From JBPCNH01 sp051001455 (GTDB lineage: Bacteria > Actinomycetota > CADDZG01 > WHSQ01): DNA of 64,000 nt. Below, in pieces: positions 34,399 through 41,871 of the stretch. Positions within the stretch are counted from its first letter, which is position 1. Each line of letters opens with the position of its first letter. The position numbers and the translations under genes were made by a program. The notes below the pieces were generated by a model. That model did no database searches and was not told where the DNA came from. It saw only the letters and a list, made by a program, of their open reading frames with translations. The stretch lies in assembly GCA_051001455.1 (NCBI GenBank), contig JBPCNH010000011.1, positions 1 to 64,000 on the forward strand. Reading direction: 5' to 3'.

Positions 34399-34483
34399 TC
34401 GATCGCCCCCTATCCGGATCGGTTTACTGCCACCACTTAAACAGAGGGACGGAGGTTGCCGACCGAAAACCCTTTGTTCGAGC

Positions 34484-35488
34484 CTAAGGACGTACTACCG
34501 GTGCGATGCTTTTGCGAGGATGGAACTCAGCTGCAGCCTTGGCGGCCAGCTGCTTCGCTGTGACGAGTTTCACCGTTCGCACCAGCCGCAGTCTCTCGAG
34601 CATGCGGATCACCCAGGCACTCATGTCGATCTGCCATCTCCCGATGCCGTGGAGAGCGGAGGTGGGAAACGCGTGATGGTTATTGTGCCACGACTCGCCG
34701 AACGAGATGATCGCCAGCATCCAGTTGTTCGTGCTGAAATCTTTGCTCTCGAACGGCCTGCGACCGTAGAAGTGACAGATCGAGTTGATGCTCCACGTCA
34801 CGTGGTGAAGGAAGAAGATGCGAGCCAGGGCGCCCCAGAGGAAGCCCATGACTGCGCCCCACAACGTCCCCGATACAAGGAAGCCCATGAGCGCGGGCAG
34901 TACGAATGAGGCGATCGCCAGCACTGGGAACAGCCGGTTGATGAGCACCAGGTCCTTGTCTTTCAGCATGTCCGGAGCCCAACGCTCGGGATCCGTGCCT
35001 TCCGGATCAGACAGCCATCCCATGTGCGCGTGCCATAAGCCTTTGATAACACCGGTTATGCCGGGGCCTTCATCTAAGTGGGGGGAATGAGGATCGCCCT
35101 CCTGATCGGAGAACGCGTGATGCCGGCGATGGGTCGCCACCCAAGAGATGATCGAGCCCTGTAGAGACATCGAGCCGGCTACCGCGAGAACGATCTTCAC
35201 GCTACGGCGCGCCTCGAAGCTCTGATGCGTGAACAGACGGTGGTAGCCGACGGTCACGCCGAACCCCGTTAACAGGTAGAGAGACAAAGCGATGACACCG
35301 TTGGCGAGACTTATACCCGGCCCCCAGAGACCGACGATAGCGGCGATGAATCCGGCGAACGGAAGGATGGTGAGGAATAACACGACCCTTCTCTGGATCT
35401 TTGCTCCACGCTCGTCGAAATGAACGACGCCGGGGATCGCGCGGGGTGCCGCTGAGACAGGCGTGTCTGCTTGTTGTGCGGTGGTCAT
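34484..35488 (-). CDS. Acyl-CoA desaturase (membrane di-iron, delta-9 type)
   Basis: A 334-residue integral membrane desaturase. The three His boxes are HRLFTH, HRRHH and HNNHH, in that order and spacing for stearoyl-CoA desaturase-like enzymes. Helices are near residues 30-80 and 160-220. It introduces a double bond into saturated fatty acyl chains, adjusting membrane fluidity. ATG at 35488 has AAGGAG about ten bases upstream and is preferred over the GTG at 35524. There is a second lipid-modifying membrane oxidase in the window (20428-21102). Confidence 0.93.
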   Translation of the reverse strand: MTTAQQADTPVSAAPRAIPGVVHFDERGAKIQRRVVLFLTILPFAGFIAAIVGLWGPGISLANGVIALSLYLLTGFGVTVGYHRLFTHQSFEARRSVKIVLAVAGSMSLQGSIISWVATHRRHHAFSDQEGDPHSPHLDEGPGITGVIKGLWHAHMGWLSDPEGTDPERWAPDMLKDKDLVLINRLFPVLAIASFVLPALMGFLVSGTLWGAVMGFLWGALARIFFLHHVTWSINSICHFYGRRPFESKDFSTNNWMLAIISFGESWHNNHHAFPTSALHGIGRWQIDMSAWVIRMLERLRLVRTVKLVTAKQLAAKAAAEFHPRKSIAPVVRP

Positions 35489-35600
35489 GTTGGTCGCGCT
35501 CCTTACGTTCGGTGATACCGCCACCGTTCACGGGAGATCAGGTGCCTGCACCGCCGTAAGGGGAACCGGAAAGAGATCCCAGCCATCATCTTGACTGTCT

Positions 35601-35879
35601 CTATAAGTAAACCAGAAGGGCATCTCTAGCATTCCGCTCTTCCGAGCTTCGGTCGTTTGAGGTCCGTTCCGCAAGGCCCTGGCTCGATCGGGGTCTCGCC
35701 AGAGGGACCCTCGTTCCAGGTCTGCCCCGGACGAGAGTCAAAGGGCGCGTCGCTCGATCCCACGCGCTCTGCGGGTCGTCGTCTGCCCGTACGGATGTAT
35801 ACAGCTCTTGCATCCGGCGCCTCCAGTCGAGCAGCGTTATGAGCGAGGGAAGTTCTTCAGGCCGAACAGGGCTAGACAC
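35601..35879 (-). CDS. Hypothetical protein, perhaps a truncated DUF1684-like gene
   Basis: GAGGAGG four bases before the GTG at 35879 gives a strong translation start. The first 45 residues (ITLLDWRRRMQELYTSVRAD and DDPQSAW) resemble the N-terminal helix of DUF1684 proteins (LLDWRR-x-x-ELY-x-x-VR). From residue 46 on, the product is Arg/Ser-rich low-complexity sequence, lacking the HPQSPL motif that should follow. It may be the 5' stub of a gene lost by frameshift or deletion. The family link is from memory and tentative. Confidence 0.4.
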   Translation of the reverse strand: MSSPVRPEELPSLITLLDWRRRMQELYTSVRADDDPQSAWDRATRPLTLVRGRPGTRVPLARPRSSQGLAERTSNDRSSEERNARDALLVYL

Positions 35880-35912
35880 ATTGCCTCCTCACGGCCGGCC
35901 GCACCAGAGTTT

Positions 35913-36777
35913 CTATCCGCTAGCAGTATCTTCGCGGTTGCGCCATAAGGTTGCGAGGATGGTCATGAGGATCATGGCTGCTCCGAGGAAGATCGCCCAA
36001 CGGCCGAGCCCCGATGCGGCGAGTCGCTGGACGCTCGCGCTGAATCTCTCGACCGCTCCGATCAAAGGATCTCGAGCTGAGGTCACCGCGGACCCGTAGC
36101 GGATGCGGATCCAGTAATAGGTAAGGTAGGCGCCGGTCACAAGAAGGAGCGCGCCCGAGATCCGATGCATGTGGGGGAGCAGTCGCTTCATCCTTGTCGC
36201 GAGACCTTCCCGTACGAAAGCGGCGGCGATCGAAAGGCTCATGAGCACGATGGTCGTCCCGCCTCCGTAAGCGAGCAACACGCCGAAGGACGAGGCGGGC
36301 CCCCGTGTCGCGAGTGATGCTCCAACCACCGCGAGAAAGACCGGAAGCGTGCAGCCGAGTGACGCGATGCCGTAGCCGATCCCGAACAGATAGATGTTCC
36401 GGCGTCCTCGGTCGCGTCGCACCCGGATCGGGTTCATGATCCTCGGCGTGACGATCTTGCCTCCGAGGACGGCCGCGCCGAGGAGCGTGAGCAGGACGCC
36501 GACCACGATGCCGGCTGCCGGTATCTGGTCGGTCAGGTTCGAACCGGCATACGCCACCGGCAGTGCCAGCACCAGGAATACCGTCAGGAAACCTGCCGAG
36601 ACGAGGCTTCCTACCAGCAGGCCCTGGGCGGCCCGGGTCGGCGCTTTGGGCAGGATCTTCTCGTCGGCTCCGACGTAGAAGGAAAGGAACGCAGGCAGGA
36701 GCGCGAAGCCACACGGGTTGACCGTAGACAGGCTGCCAGCGATCAGCGCGACTGCTACAGCACCGATGCGAGGTCAC
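35913..36777 (-). CDS. ccdA: CcdA/DsbD-type thiol-disulfide membrane transporter (start disrupted)
   Basis: The reading frame from 36767 to 35913 encodes a CcdA protein of about 284 residues with six or more helices. The two redox Cys are in VNPCGFALLP and in IASLGCTLPVFLAVVG, the canonical pair that passes electrons from cytoplasmic thioredoxin outward. No ATG, GTG or TTG exists in this frame between a TGA at 36775-36773 and codon 36572, which lies beyond the first Cys. A GTG at 36777 starts in the next frame (VTS), and removing one base at 36768 would join it to the CcdA frame. So either a one-base insertion is present or an ATC at 36767 is used. It is the last gene of a redox operon. Confidence 0.75.
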
Positions 36778-36819
36778 CGGCCGACGATCGTGGGTGCATC
36801 CCTGCGCTCGGACTCTCTT

Positions 36820-37506
36820 TCACCGCAGCCCGAGTTCCTCGACCGCGACCCGCACCTCGTCCGGGTTATTGCCTAAGACGAGCGAAGGAACGGGATCGTC
36901 CGAGCAGAAGACGTGGGTGCCGTCGACCAACGCGGTCCAGGTCCTCCCATCGTTACTGTGCCGCGCCCCCGCAGCGTCGGGAAAGGGCACGTTCGATTGA
37001 TAGACCGCGACCTGGTGTCCCGCTGCATCCGCGTAATGATGGACGATGACCGGAACACCTTCTGCGTCCCCGGCTCGAACCTCTTGGAGCTCGAGATCCC
37101 CGAGTCGCTGCGGCAGAGTGCTGCGGACCGTCGGTTCCAGGGTCTCGATGGCCTGGTAATCGGCGACGGTGGCGGCGATGGGTCGCGGCTGTTCTTCCTG
37201 AAAGGCGCCCAACAGCACCGCGCCACCGCCCAGCAGCGGCAAGAGCATGATCGTCGCGACGAACCAGCGAGGGAACCTACGGCGATGGGGTGGTACGGAT
37301 GCCACCGTGGAGCGCACCATCTCCCGGAGATGCTGCGGCGCGATCTCCCGTGCGGATTCTGCTACGGAACGTCCGCGGCGCGCCGTGAAGACCTCGCTCC
37401 AGCAGTCCTCGCATCTGAGGATGTGGCGTTCGAAGGCCACTCGCGCGCGTCTGCCCATGACGCCCGCGAGATAAGCCGCCGCGGAGCGCTCCGGATCATG
37501 CTTCAT
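36820..37506 (-). CDS. Anti-sigma factor with zinc-finger motif
   Basis: A 228-residue protein. The N-terminus has the H-x3-C-x2-C anti-sigma motif (HILRCEDCWSEV), then a transmembrane helix (RWFVATIMLLPLLGGGAVLLGAF, about residues 80-101) and an exported domain of about 120 residues with two regions of beta strand (VPVIVHHYADAAGHQVAVYQ). The ATG at 37506 overlaps the sigma factor gene by 11 bases. It should bind the ECF sigma factor at the membrane until a signal outside the cell frees it. The signal may be redox-related, given its neighbours. Confidence 0.85.
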   Translation of the reverse strand: MKHDPERSAAAYLAGVMGRRARVAFERHILRCEDCWSEVFTARRGRSVAESAREIAPQHLREMVRSTVASVPPHRRRFPRWFVATIMLLPLLGGGAVLLGAFQEEQPRPIAATVADYQAIETLEPTVRSTLPQRLGDLELQEVRAGDAEGVPVIVHHYADAAGHQVAVYQSNVPFPDAAGARHSNDGRTWTALVDGTHVFCSDDPVPSLVLGNNPDEVRVAVEELGLR

Positions 37507-38017
37507 GATTCGAGACCTTTCGGTCGAGGAGGGTGGCGAGCTTCTTCCTCCCGCGATGAACGCGTGACAGGATCGTCCCGCGCGGTGCTCCCGTGATGCG
37601 TGCCGCTTCGACTGCTGTGAAACCATCGAGGTCCATCAACGTTATGGCTATGCGCTGCTCGTCGGGAAGCATCCACAGCGCTTCGTGAACGGCATCTTTG
37701 CGCAAGCTCTGCATGGCTTCTTCGGCGACGTCGACCTGTGAAGGCTCATCGGATCGTTCCTCTGTGACGATCTCTCGGCGTGTGGAGGCCTTGCGCCACA
37801 TGCTTCTGCCGGCATTGAGACAGATGGTCGCGATCCACGGCTCGACCTGTTGGGGTTTACGGCCCTTGCTCCAGGCCTCGAATGCTTTCACGTACGTCTC
37901 CTGAACGAGGTCCTCGACGCTTTCCCGGTTGCGCCCGAGACGCCGGGAGAGGTTGTAGACGAGATCCAATGCCGGAAGTGTCGCAGCGAGGAATTCGTCA
38001 TGGACGTCTGTTCCCAT
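37496..38017 (-). CDS. ECF-family RNA polymerase sigma factor
   Basis: A 173-residue sigma-70 (ECF) protein. Region 2 has LVYNLSRRLGRNRESVEDLVQETYVKAFEAW with WIATICLNAGRSMWRK, and region 4 has LPDEQRIAITLMDLDGFTAVEAARITGAPRGTILSRVHRGRKKL. It is translated five bases after the DUF3179 gene and overlaps the anti-sigma gene, so it is expressed with both TlpA and DUF3179 upstream and CcdA downstream. Position inside a redox operon suggests it controls envelope thiol stress. Confidence 0.92.
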   Translation of the reverse strand: MGTDVHDEFLAATLPALDLVYNLSRRLGRNRESVEDLVQETYVKAFEAWSKGRKPQQVEPWIATICLNAGRSMWRKASTRREIVTEERSDEPSQVDVAEEAMQSLRKDAVHEALWMLPDEQRIAITLMDLDGFTAVEAARITGAPRGTILSRVHRGRKKLATLLDRKVSNHEA

Positions 38018-38022
38018 GCGGA

Positions 38023-39276
38023 TCAGTCGCCATCCCAGACGATGGTGTCCGGATGGAAGGCGGCCCAGTCGAACCAGAACGAGTCGTGGTGATCGAGAGG
38101 CTCTAGCTGCTCACCTTCCAGCTCACCTGCCGTTGCCTTCCCGAAGATGCTCCAAGTGCTGAGCGTCTGTTTGTCGCGGATCTGGTCACCCTCGGCTTCG
38201 AACGTCAGCGTGCGTCCTCCGACCCGGCGGTCGAAGGCTGCTGCCGCGCCTACGTCTCGGGAAGATTCGAATCTCGCGGCATCGAGCGCCGAGACGGTAC
38301 CTCCCAGCCAGAAAACGGCGACAGGACGCCCGTCGATCTTGTCGTTTATCGCGGTGGTCTCACCGGTTCCTGCTTCATGGAGCCTGAAGTAGGGGAAGGC
38401 GACGACCTCATCGCCCTCTTCGATACCGATGATGCGCTCGACCGCTGCAAGACGCCCATCCACCTCACCCGTGAACAGGAACGGCTCGTTGTCGGTGTTG
38501 TCGTATCCGGGGTACGGGTTCTCTCCGTAGCGCCGGTCGAAGCCCGTGTCGCGAGAGAGGACCTTGCCGTCCGGGAATTCGGAACGGAAATCTTCCCACG
38601 AGGCGATCTGCGTAGGTATCCGTTCGAGGCGCGCCCCGGTCAGCGGTCCCACCACGGCCTCTCCTAAAGCCTGCGGCCACCACGACTCGCTGGCGCGGTC
38701 GTACATCACCAGGTTCGAGTGATAGAGGCTGCCCGACGTACCGAAGGTCGTTACCTCGCCGTTCACCTCGGGCCGTACGTATCCATAGGCGGTGTTACAT
38801 AGAGGGCAAAAGGTCACCGTCACGGGGACGCCGCTCACCGTGTCGTTCACTATCTCGTGCCACGTCATCACCTGAAGCGGATAGGCGCGCGCGTCCCCCT
38901 CGATCTCGAGAACCATGACAGGTTCCTTCTCGGTCAGCCAGGTGACCTCGCCGACGGAGGCGAACTTTGGATCGTCGATCGGTGGGATGCCGTCGGGTGG
39001 CGGACCCCCCGAGGTGATCTCGGAGACGTCGACGAGTGGCTCGGGCTCCGGTTGTCCTTCTGCGAACGAGAACGGCCCCCCGACGTCCCCCTGCCCTCGG
39101 TCCACCACCGAGACGCCACCGGAGTCATCCGGTCCACCTTCGAAGCGGTCAAGCAACCACGAGGTTCCGAACGCGCCGGCCGCGATCAGTGCCGCGACGC
39201 CAACGATCGCGGCCACGGGACGGATCCATCGCCGCTGTGGCCACGGCGCCTCATGATCTGCTAGGTCGTCAAACAT
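38023..39276 (-). CDS. DUF3179 domain-containing membrane-anchored protein
   Basis: A 417-residue protein with one N-terminal helix (VAAIVGVAALIAAGAFGTSWLL) and an exported DUF3179 domain. The domain signature is visible: DDPKFASVGEVTWLTEKEPV, AYPLQVMTWHEIVNDTVSGV, PVTVTFCPLCNTAYGY (the C-P-L-C motif), GTSGSLYHSNLVMYDRASESWW and AFWLGGTVSALDAA. The family is of unknown function but is often exported with thioredoxin-like proteins; CxxC could bind metal or act in thiol exchange. It overlaps the TlpA gene end by eight bases. A paralogue is at 48874-50079. Confidence 0.9.
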   Translation of the reverse strand: MFDDLADHEAPWPQRRWIRPVAAIVGVAALIAAGAFGTSWLLDRFEGGPDDSGGVSVVDRGQGDVGGPFSFAEGQPEPEPLVDVSEITSGGPPPDGIPPIDDPKFASVGEVTWLTEKEPVMVLEIEGDARAYPLQVMTWHEIVNDTVSGVPVTVTFCPLCNTAYGYVRPEVNGEVTTFGTSGSLYHSNLVMYDRASESWWPQALGEAVVGPLTGARLERIPTQIASWEDFRSEFPDGKVLSRDTGFDRRYGENPYPGYDNTDNEPFLFTGEVDGRLAAVERIIGIEEGDEVVAFPYFRLHEAGTGETTAINDKIDGRPVAVFWLGGTVSALDAARFESSRDVGAAAAFDRRVGGRTLTFEAEGDQIRDKQTLSTWSIFGKATAGELEGEQLEPLDHHDSFWFDWAAFHPDTIVWDGD

Positions 39277-39823
39277 CGGTCCGAACCGAGAAGAGGCGGT
39301 CGATGTAACTTTCCAGCTGGCTTTTAGAGAGTTGTCCCACTACGACGTCCGCGATATTGCCGTCGGCGTCTATGAAGGCGGTGGTCGGCATCCCTAGTCC
39401 GCCGAACGCCTCGAAGGCGCGCCCGTCGGGGTCCGCGGCCAGCCGGTAGGAGACGCCTGTTTCGTGAGCGAGATCTACGGCTGCTTCTTCGGTGTCGCTC
39501 TGATTGATACCGACGAAGGCGACTTCCTCGCCAAGAGCCGTGTGGACCTGTTCGAAGTCGGGCATCTCGGCCACGCAACTCGGGCACCACGAGGCCCAGA
39601 AGTTTACGACGACCGGTTTCCCTCGATAATCCGCAAGAGAGAAACGCCGGCCCTCGAAGTCCGTCAGCTCCATAGTGGTTGCGCCGGCACCTTGCGGGAC
39701 AGGCGTCCCGGGTGAGGAAGGACGAAGGACGGCGTAGCCGAGAGATCCGAGAGCCAGCGCTCCCACGGCCGTCCAGACAACGGCCTGGATGTTTCGGCTG
39801 TGTCCGGTTCTCTTTGGAGCCAT
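39269..39823 (-). CDS. TlpA/ResA-like thioredoxin-fold protein
   Basis: A 184-residue membrane-anchored thioredoxin. An N-terminal helix (AVVWTAVGALALGSLGYAVL) tethers a redoxin domain with the active site NFWASWCPSCVAEMPDF. The cis-Pro is in GLGMPTTAFIDADG, and LADYRGKPVVVNFWASW matches the ResA/TlpA subfamily. It would use electrons from CcdA, the last gene of this operon, to reduce exported disulfides. It is the first gene of the five-gene run TlpA, DUF3179, sigma, anti-sigma, CcdA. Confidence 0.92.
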   Translation of the reverse strand: MAPKRTGHSRNIQAVVWTAVGALALGSLGYAVLRPSSPGTPVPQGAGATTMELTDFEGRRFSLADYRGKPVVVNFWASWCPSCVAEMPDFEQVHTALGEEVAFVGINQSDTEEAAVDLAHETGVSYRLAADPDGRAFEAFGGLGMPTTAFIDADGNIADVVVGQLSKSQLESYIDRLFSVRTDV

Positions 39824-39978
39824 CTTGTCTCCCTCATGACCTAAGGTCTCTAGGCAGCCGGCTTTTACTTCCAGGGACGCGCAGGGCGCTCCACTGATTG
39901 CCTGATGGTTGCAACCTTTCGGGGCAGGGAGTGCCCGCTCTACTGTCAGGAAGGAGACAGAGCTGATGAAGCTAGGCC

Positions 39979-40542
39979 TTACTTACCGCCTTCATCGCGG
40001 GAGAGGGACCGGAGGAAGGTCTCTCGCAGCTCGTAATGCCTGGGTTGTCGGGTGTCGGCGGGCCAACGATCTTCGAGCTCGACCCCCAGCCCATCGGCGA
40101 TCCGGTTGACGTAGTTGAAATAGGCCACGACTTGATTCAGGTCCACGATCGCTCTGTCGTCGAGCCCGGCCTCTCGCAGAGTTACGACATCTTCTTCGGT
40201 CATCTGGGCCGGTACAACAGTCAGCTTCACTGCGAATCTAGCAAGGGCCTCCATGCGGCCCGACAGATCTTCAAATCTCCCGGAGACGACCGTCTCCTTG
40301 AGCGAGGCGTCACCCGACTCTCGGGTAAGGGCCTCGCCGTGGTGCACCGTTCAGTAATGGCAGTCGTTGGCCGCCGAGACCGCTACGGCGATCGCTTGCC
40401 GCTCCGCAAGGTCAAGCGGCGAAGGTCCGAACATGATGGTGCGGTAGAGCTGCAGATGGGCGCGCAAGGCCGGTTCGTTGAGGGAGTGGCTGGCCAGGAT
40501 GTGATCCATGTGCCCCGTACCGTCACGCTTTTCAACCCACAC
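39979..40542 (-). CDS. AhpD-like peroxidase-related protein, probable selenoprotein (in-frame TGA)
   Basis: One reading frame of 187 codons with a single internal TGA at 40353-40351 (codon 64). Before it stands HSLNEPALRAHLQLYRTIMF and AVAVSAANDCHY; after it come TVHHGEALTRES and VAYFNYVNRIADGLGVELED. Homologous proteins carry C-x-x-C followed by a conserved His pair at exactly this spot, so TGA replaces the second Cys, giving CHYUTVHH. A SECIS-like hairpin follows the TGA. GGAGG lies eight bases before the GTG start at 40542, and both halves keep full family similarity, so it does not look like a pseudogene. AhpD-like CxxU selenoproteins are known in other bacteria. It probably reduces peroxides or disulfides. 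Alternative: a Cys-to-stop mutation. Confidence 0.82.
40302..40337 (-). promoter_or_regulatory. Putative bacterial SECIS hairpin after the in-frame TGA
   Basis: Starting 13 bases after the TGA, the mRNA can fold into GCGAGGC paired with GCCTCGC (7 bp, perfect), an internal loop of 4 and 3 bases, then ACCCG paired with CGGGT (5 bp) closed by AGAGU. The apical loop begins 29 bases after the TGA and has G at its second position, which agrees with described bacterial SECIS features (G in the first two loop bases, loop about 16-37 bases from UGA). It lies inside coding sequence, as bacterial SECIS elements do. Confidence 0.7.
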
Positions 40543-40584
40543 GGGATGTCCTCCTTCGATCGAAGTTGATACGTAAGGGTCGGG

Positions 40585-41298
40585 TCACATCTTCGCCATG
40601 CCGGGAGGGGCGACCCTCTCCAACTTCGACTGGTCTACGACTCGTATCTCTGCATAACCGAGCTCTATCGCACCTTGCTTCTCGAGATCCTTGAGAACCT
40701 TGTTGAGCGACGGTCGTTGAACACCCAGCATGGCGGCGAGGGTTCGCTGAGGCAGTGGGACCCGTCCTGCATGTTGTTCGTCGAGCAGTAACCGGGCGGT
40801 TTGTTCGGGCAGAGACCGTCCCAGCATCCCGATCAGCCTCGCCTGGCCCGAGGAAACACGCGCTGCAACGCTCGAGAGCCATCGCCGCGAGATGCTCGGG
40901 TGCTGCTCCAGCAGTCGCTCGAACGCTCGTGCCGAGAGGAACAAACACCGAGATGGTCCTACGGCTCTGGCTCCGTACGGCAGCTGCATCCCGAGGAGAA
41001 GCTGGATGTCTCCATCGACGCTCCCGGGGTAGAGGATCTGAATTATGACCTTCTTGCGGCCCGAACCGGTTGCTAGCTCGAGCATGCCCGAGCGGACGAT
41101 CCAGACACCCTCGGGGCTCTCACCTTCGTCGAAGACGGGTTGACCGCCTTCGAACTCCATCGGCTCCAGGAACGACGCCAAGGCGGAAAGATCTTTCTCC
41201 GTCAGCGGTGCGGTTTCCGCGTAACCTACACAGCGAGCTATCCACGCTGCTTCGCGCAACAGCGGATCCAGCCTGCTACCACCGAATAGCACTGTCAT
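40585..41298 (-). CDS. Crp/Fnr family transcriptional regulator
   Basis: A 237-residue regulator with a cyclic-nucleotide-binding-like sensor domain (FLEPMEFEGGQPVFDEGESPEGVWIVRSG, with a long FLSARAFERLLEQHPSIS helix) and a C-terminal winged HTH (PQRTLAAMLGVQRPSLNKVLKDLEKQGAIEL). No N-terminal FNR-type Cys cluster is present. The ATG at 41298 lies inside a perfect palindrome (41290-41311) and follows a TACACT -10-like box, so a short leaderless transcript under self-control is likely; an ATG at 41328 is the alternative start. It is 42 bases downstream of the AhpD-like gene and on the same strand, so the regulator gene is upstream in transcription. Confidence 0.88.
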   Translation of the reverse strand: MTVLFGGSRLDPLLREAAWIARCVGYAETAPLTEKDLSALASFLEPMEFEGGQPVFDEGESPEGVWIVRSGMLELATGSGRKKVIIQILYPGSVDGDIQLLLGMQLPYGARAVGPSRCLFLSARAFERLLEQHPSISRRWLSSVAARVSSGQARLIGMLGRSLPEQTARLLLDEQHAGRVPLPQRTLAAMLGVQRPSLNKVLKDLEKQGAIELGYAEIRVVDQSKLERVAPPGMAKM

Positions 41299-41311
41299 CA
41301 CGCTGACAGTG
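41290..41311. promoter_or_regulatory. Perfect palindrome overlapping the Crp/Fnr gene start (putative operator)
   Basis: CACTGTCA and TGACAGTG are separated by six bases (41298-41303). The inner part TGTCA-N6-TGACA has the layout and half-site spacing of Crp/Fnr binding sites. Its place over the regulator's own start and close to the divergent SRPBCC gene suggests that the regulator represses itself and may also act on its neighbour. Confidence 0.65.
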
Positions 41312-41409
41312 TAGGGAGTAGCCGCCATTCGTGAGAGTTACCACCGAAACGAGGTCGGGAAAGAAACCACGAGTCGCATCAGGTCGATGGCCGGGGAAGG
41401 GACGTCACG

Positions 41410-41871
41410 CTGAAGCTCGCCGAGCAAGAGGTACAAGTCGATGCTCCTCGTGAGCTCTGCTTCGAGGTCGTTGCCGCCGCCGGGAAGGTGGTGGAGCGCC
41501 GCTCCGAGTCCGAACGGGTCGTCGAGTTCATGACCGAGCACCGCGGCAGGAAGATCCGCACGGTCGAGCTGCTGCGTCTGCAAAAGCCCGACGTGATCCG
41601 CTACGAGTGGCTCGAGGGGCCTCTCGATGAGGTCCGGGAAGCCATCTTGTTCCAGACGCTCTCGCCCGCCGCCACGCTCGTACGTTACGAAGGTGAATTT
41701 TCCTTCCGTAAGGGAGTTCTTGGGTGGGTCATCGGCCGGCTCATGGTGAAACCGGCTTTCGACCGAGTCGTGCATGAGCACCTGCTGGGAGCCAAGAAGA
41801 TCGCCGAGCGACGCGCCGCGCGGAGCCGGCTTTACCCACAACCAACGTTAGGAGGTTCGGATGACGCGTGA
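41410..41871 (+). CDS. SRPBCC (polyketide cyclase-like) family protein, start codon unusual
   Basis: A protein of about 153 residues. The N-terminal strand and helix LAEQEVQVDAPRELCFEVVA and the strands VIRYEWLEGPL and LVRYEGEFSF are typical of START/SRPBCC ligand-binding folds, ending in a long helix (FDRVVHEHLLGAKKIAERRA). In this frame no ATG, GTG or TTG occurs between a stop at 41332-41334 and the GTG at 41488, which would cut away the first conserved strand. A CTG at 41410 has AAGGGA seven bases upstream and is taken as start; a nearby ATG at 41387 is in another frame, so a one-base indel is also possible. It overlaps the next gene by 11 bases. Confidence 0.65.
   Translation: MKLAEQEVQVDAPRELCFEVVAAAGKVVERRSESERVVEFMTEHRGRKIRTVELLRLQKPDVIRYEWLEGPLDEVREAILFQTLSPAATLVRYEGEFSFRKGVLGWVIGRLMVKPAFDRVVHEHLLGAKKIAERRAARSRLYPQPTLGGSDDA

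Noticed and set aside
39909..40109. Plus-strand frame with AAGGAG before ATG 39966
   Set aside because: It mostly overlaps the 3' end of the AhpD-like gene in antisense and its product is Arg-rich without features.
41338..41841. Minus-strand frame of 167 codons over the SRPBCC gene
   Set aside because: The plus strand encodes the START-like fold and overlaps properly with the next gene; the minus frame has no recognisable features.
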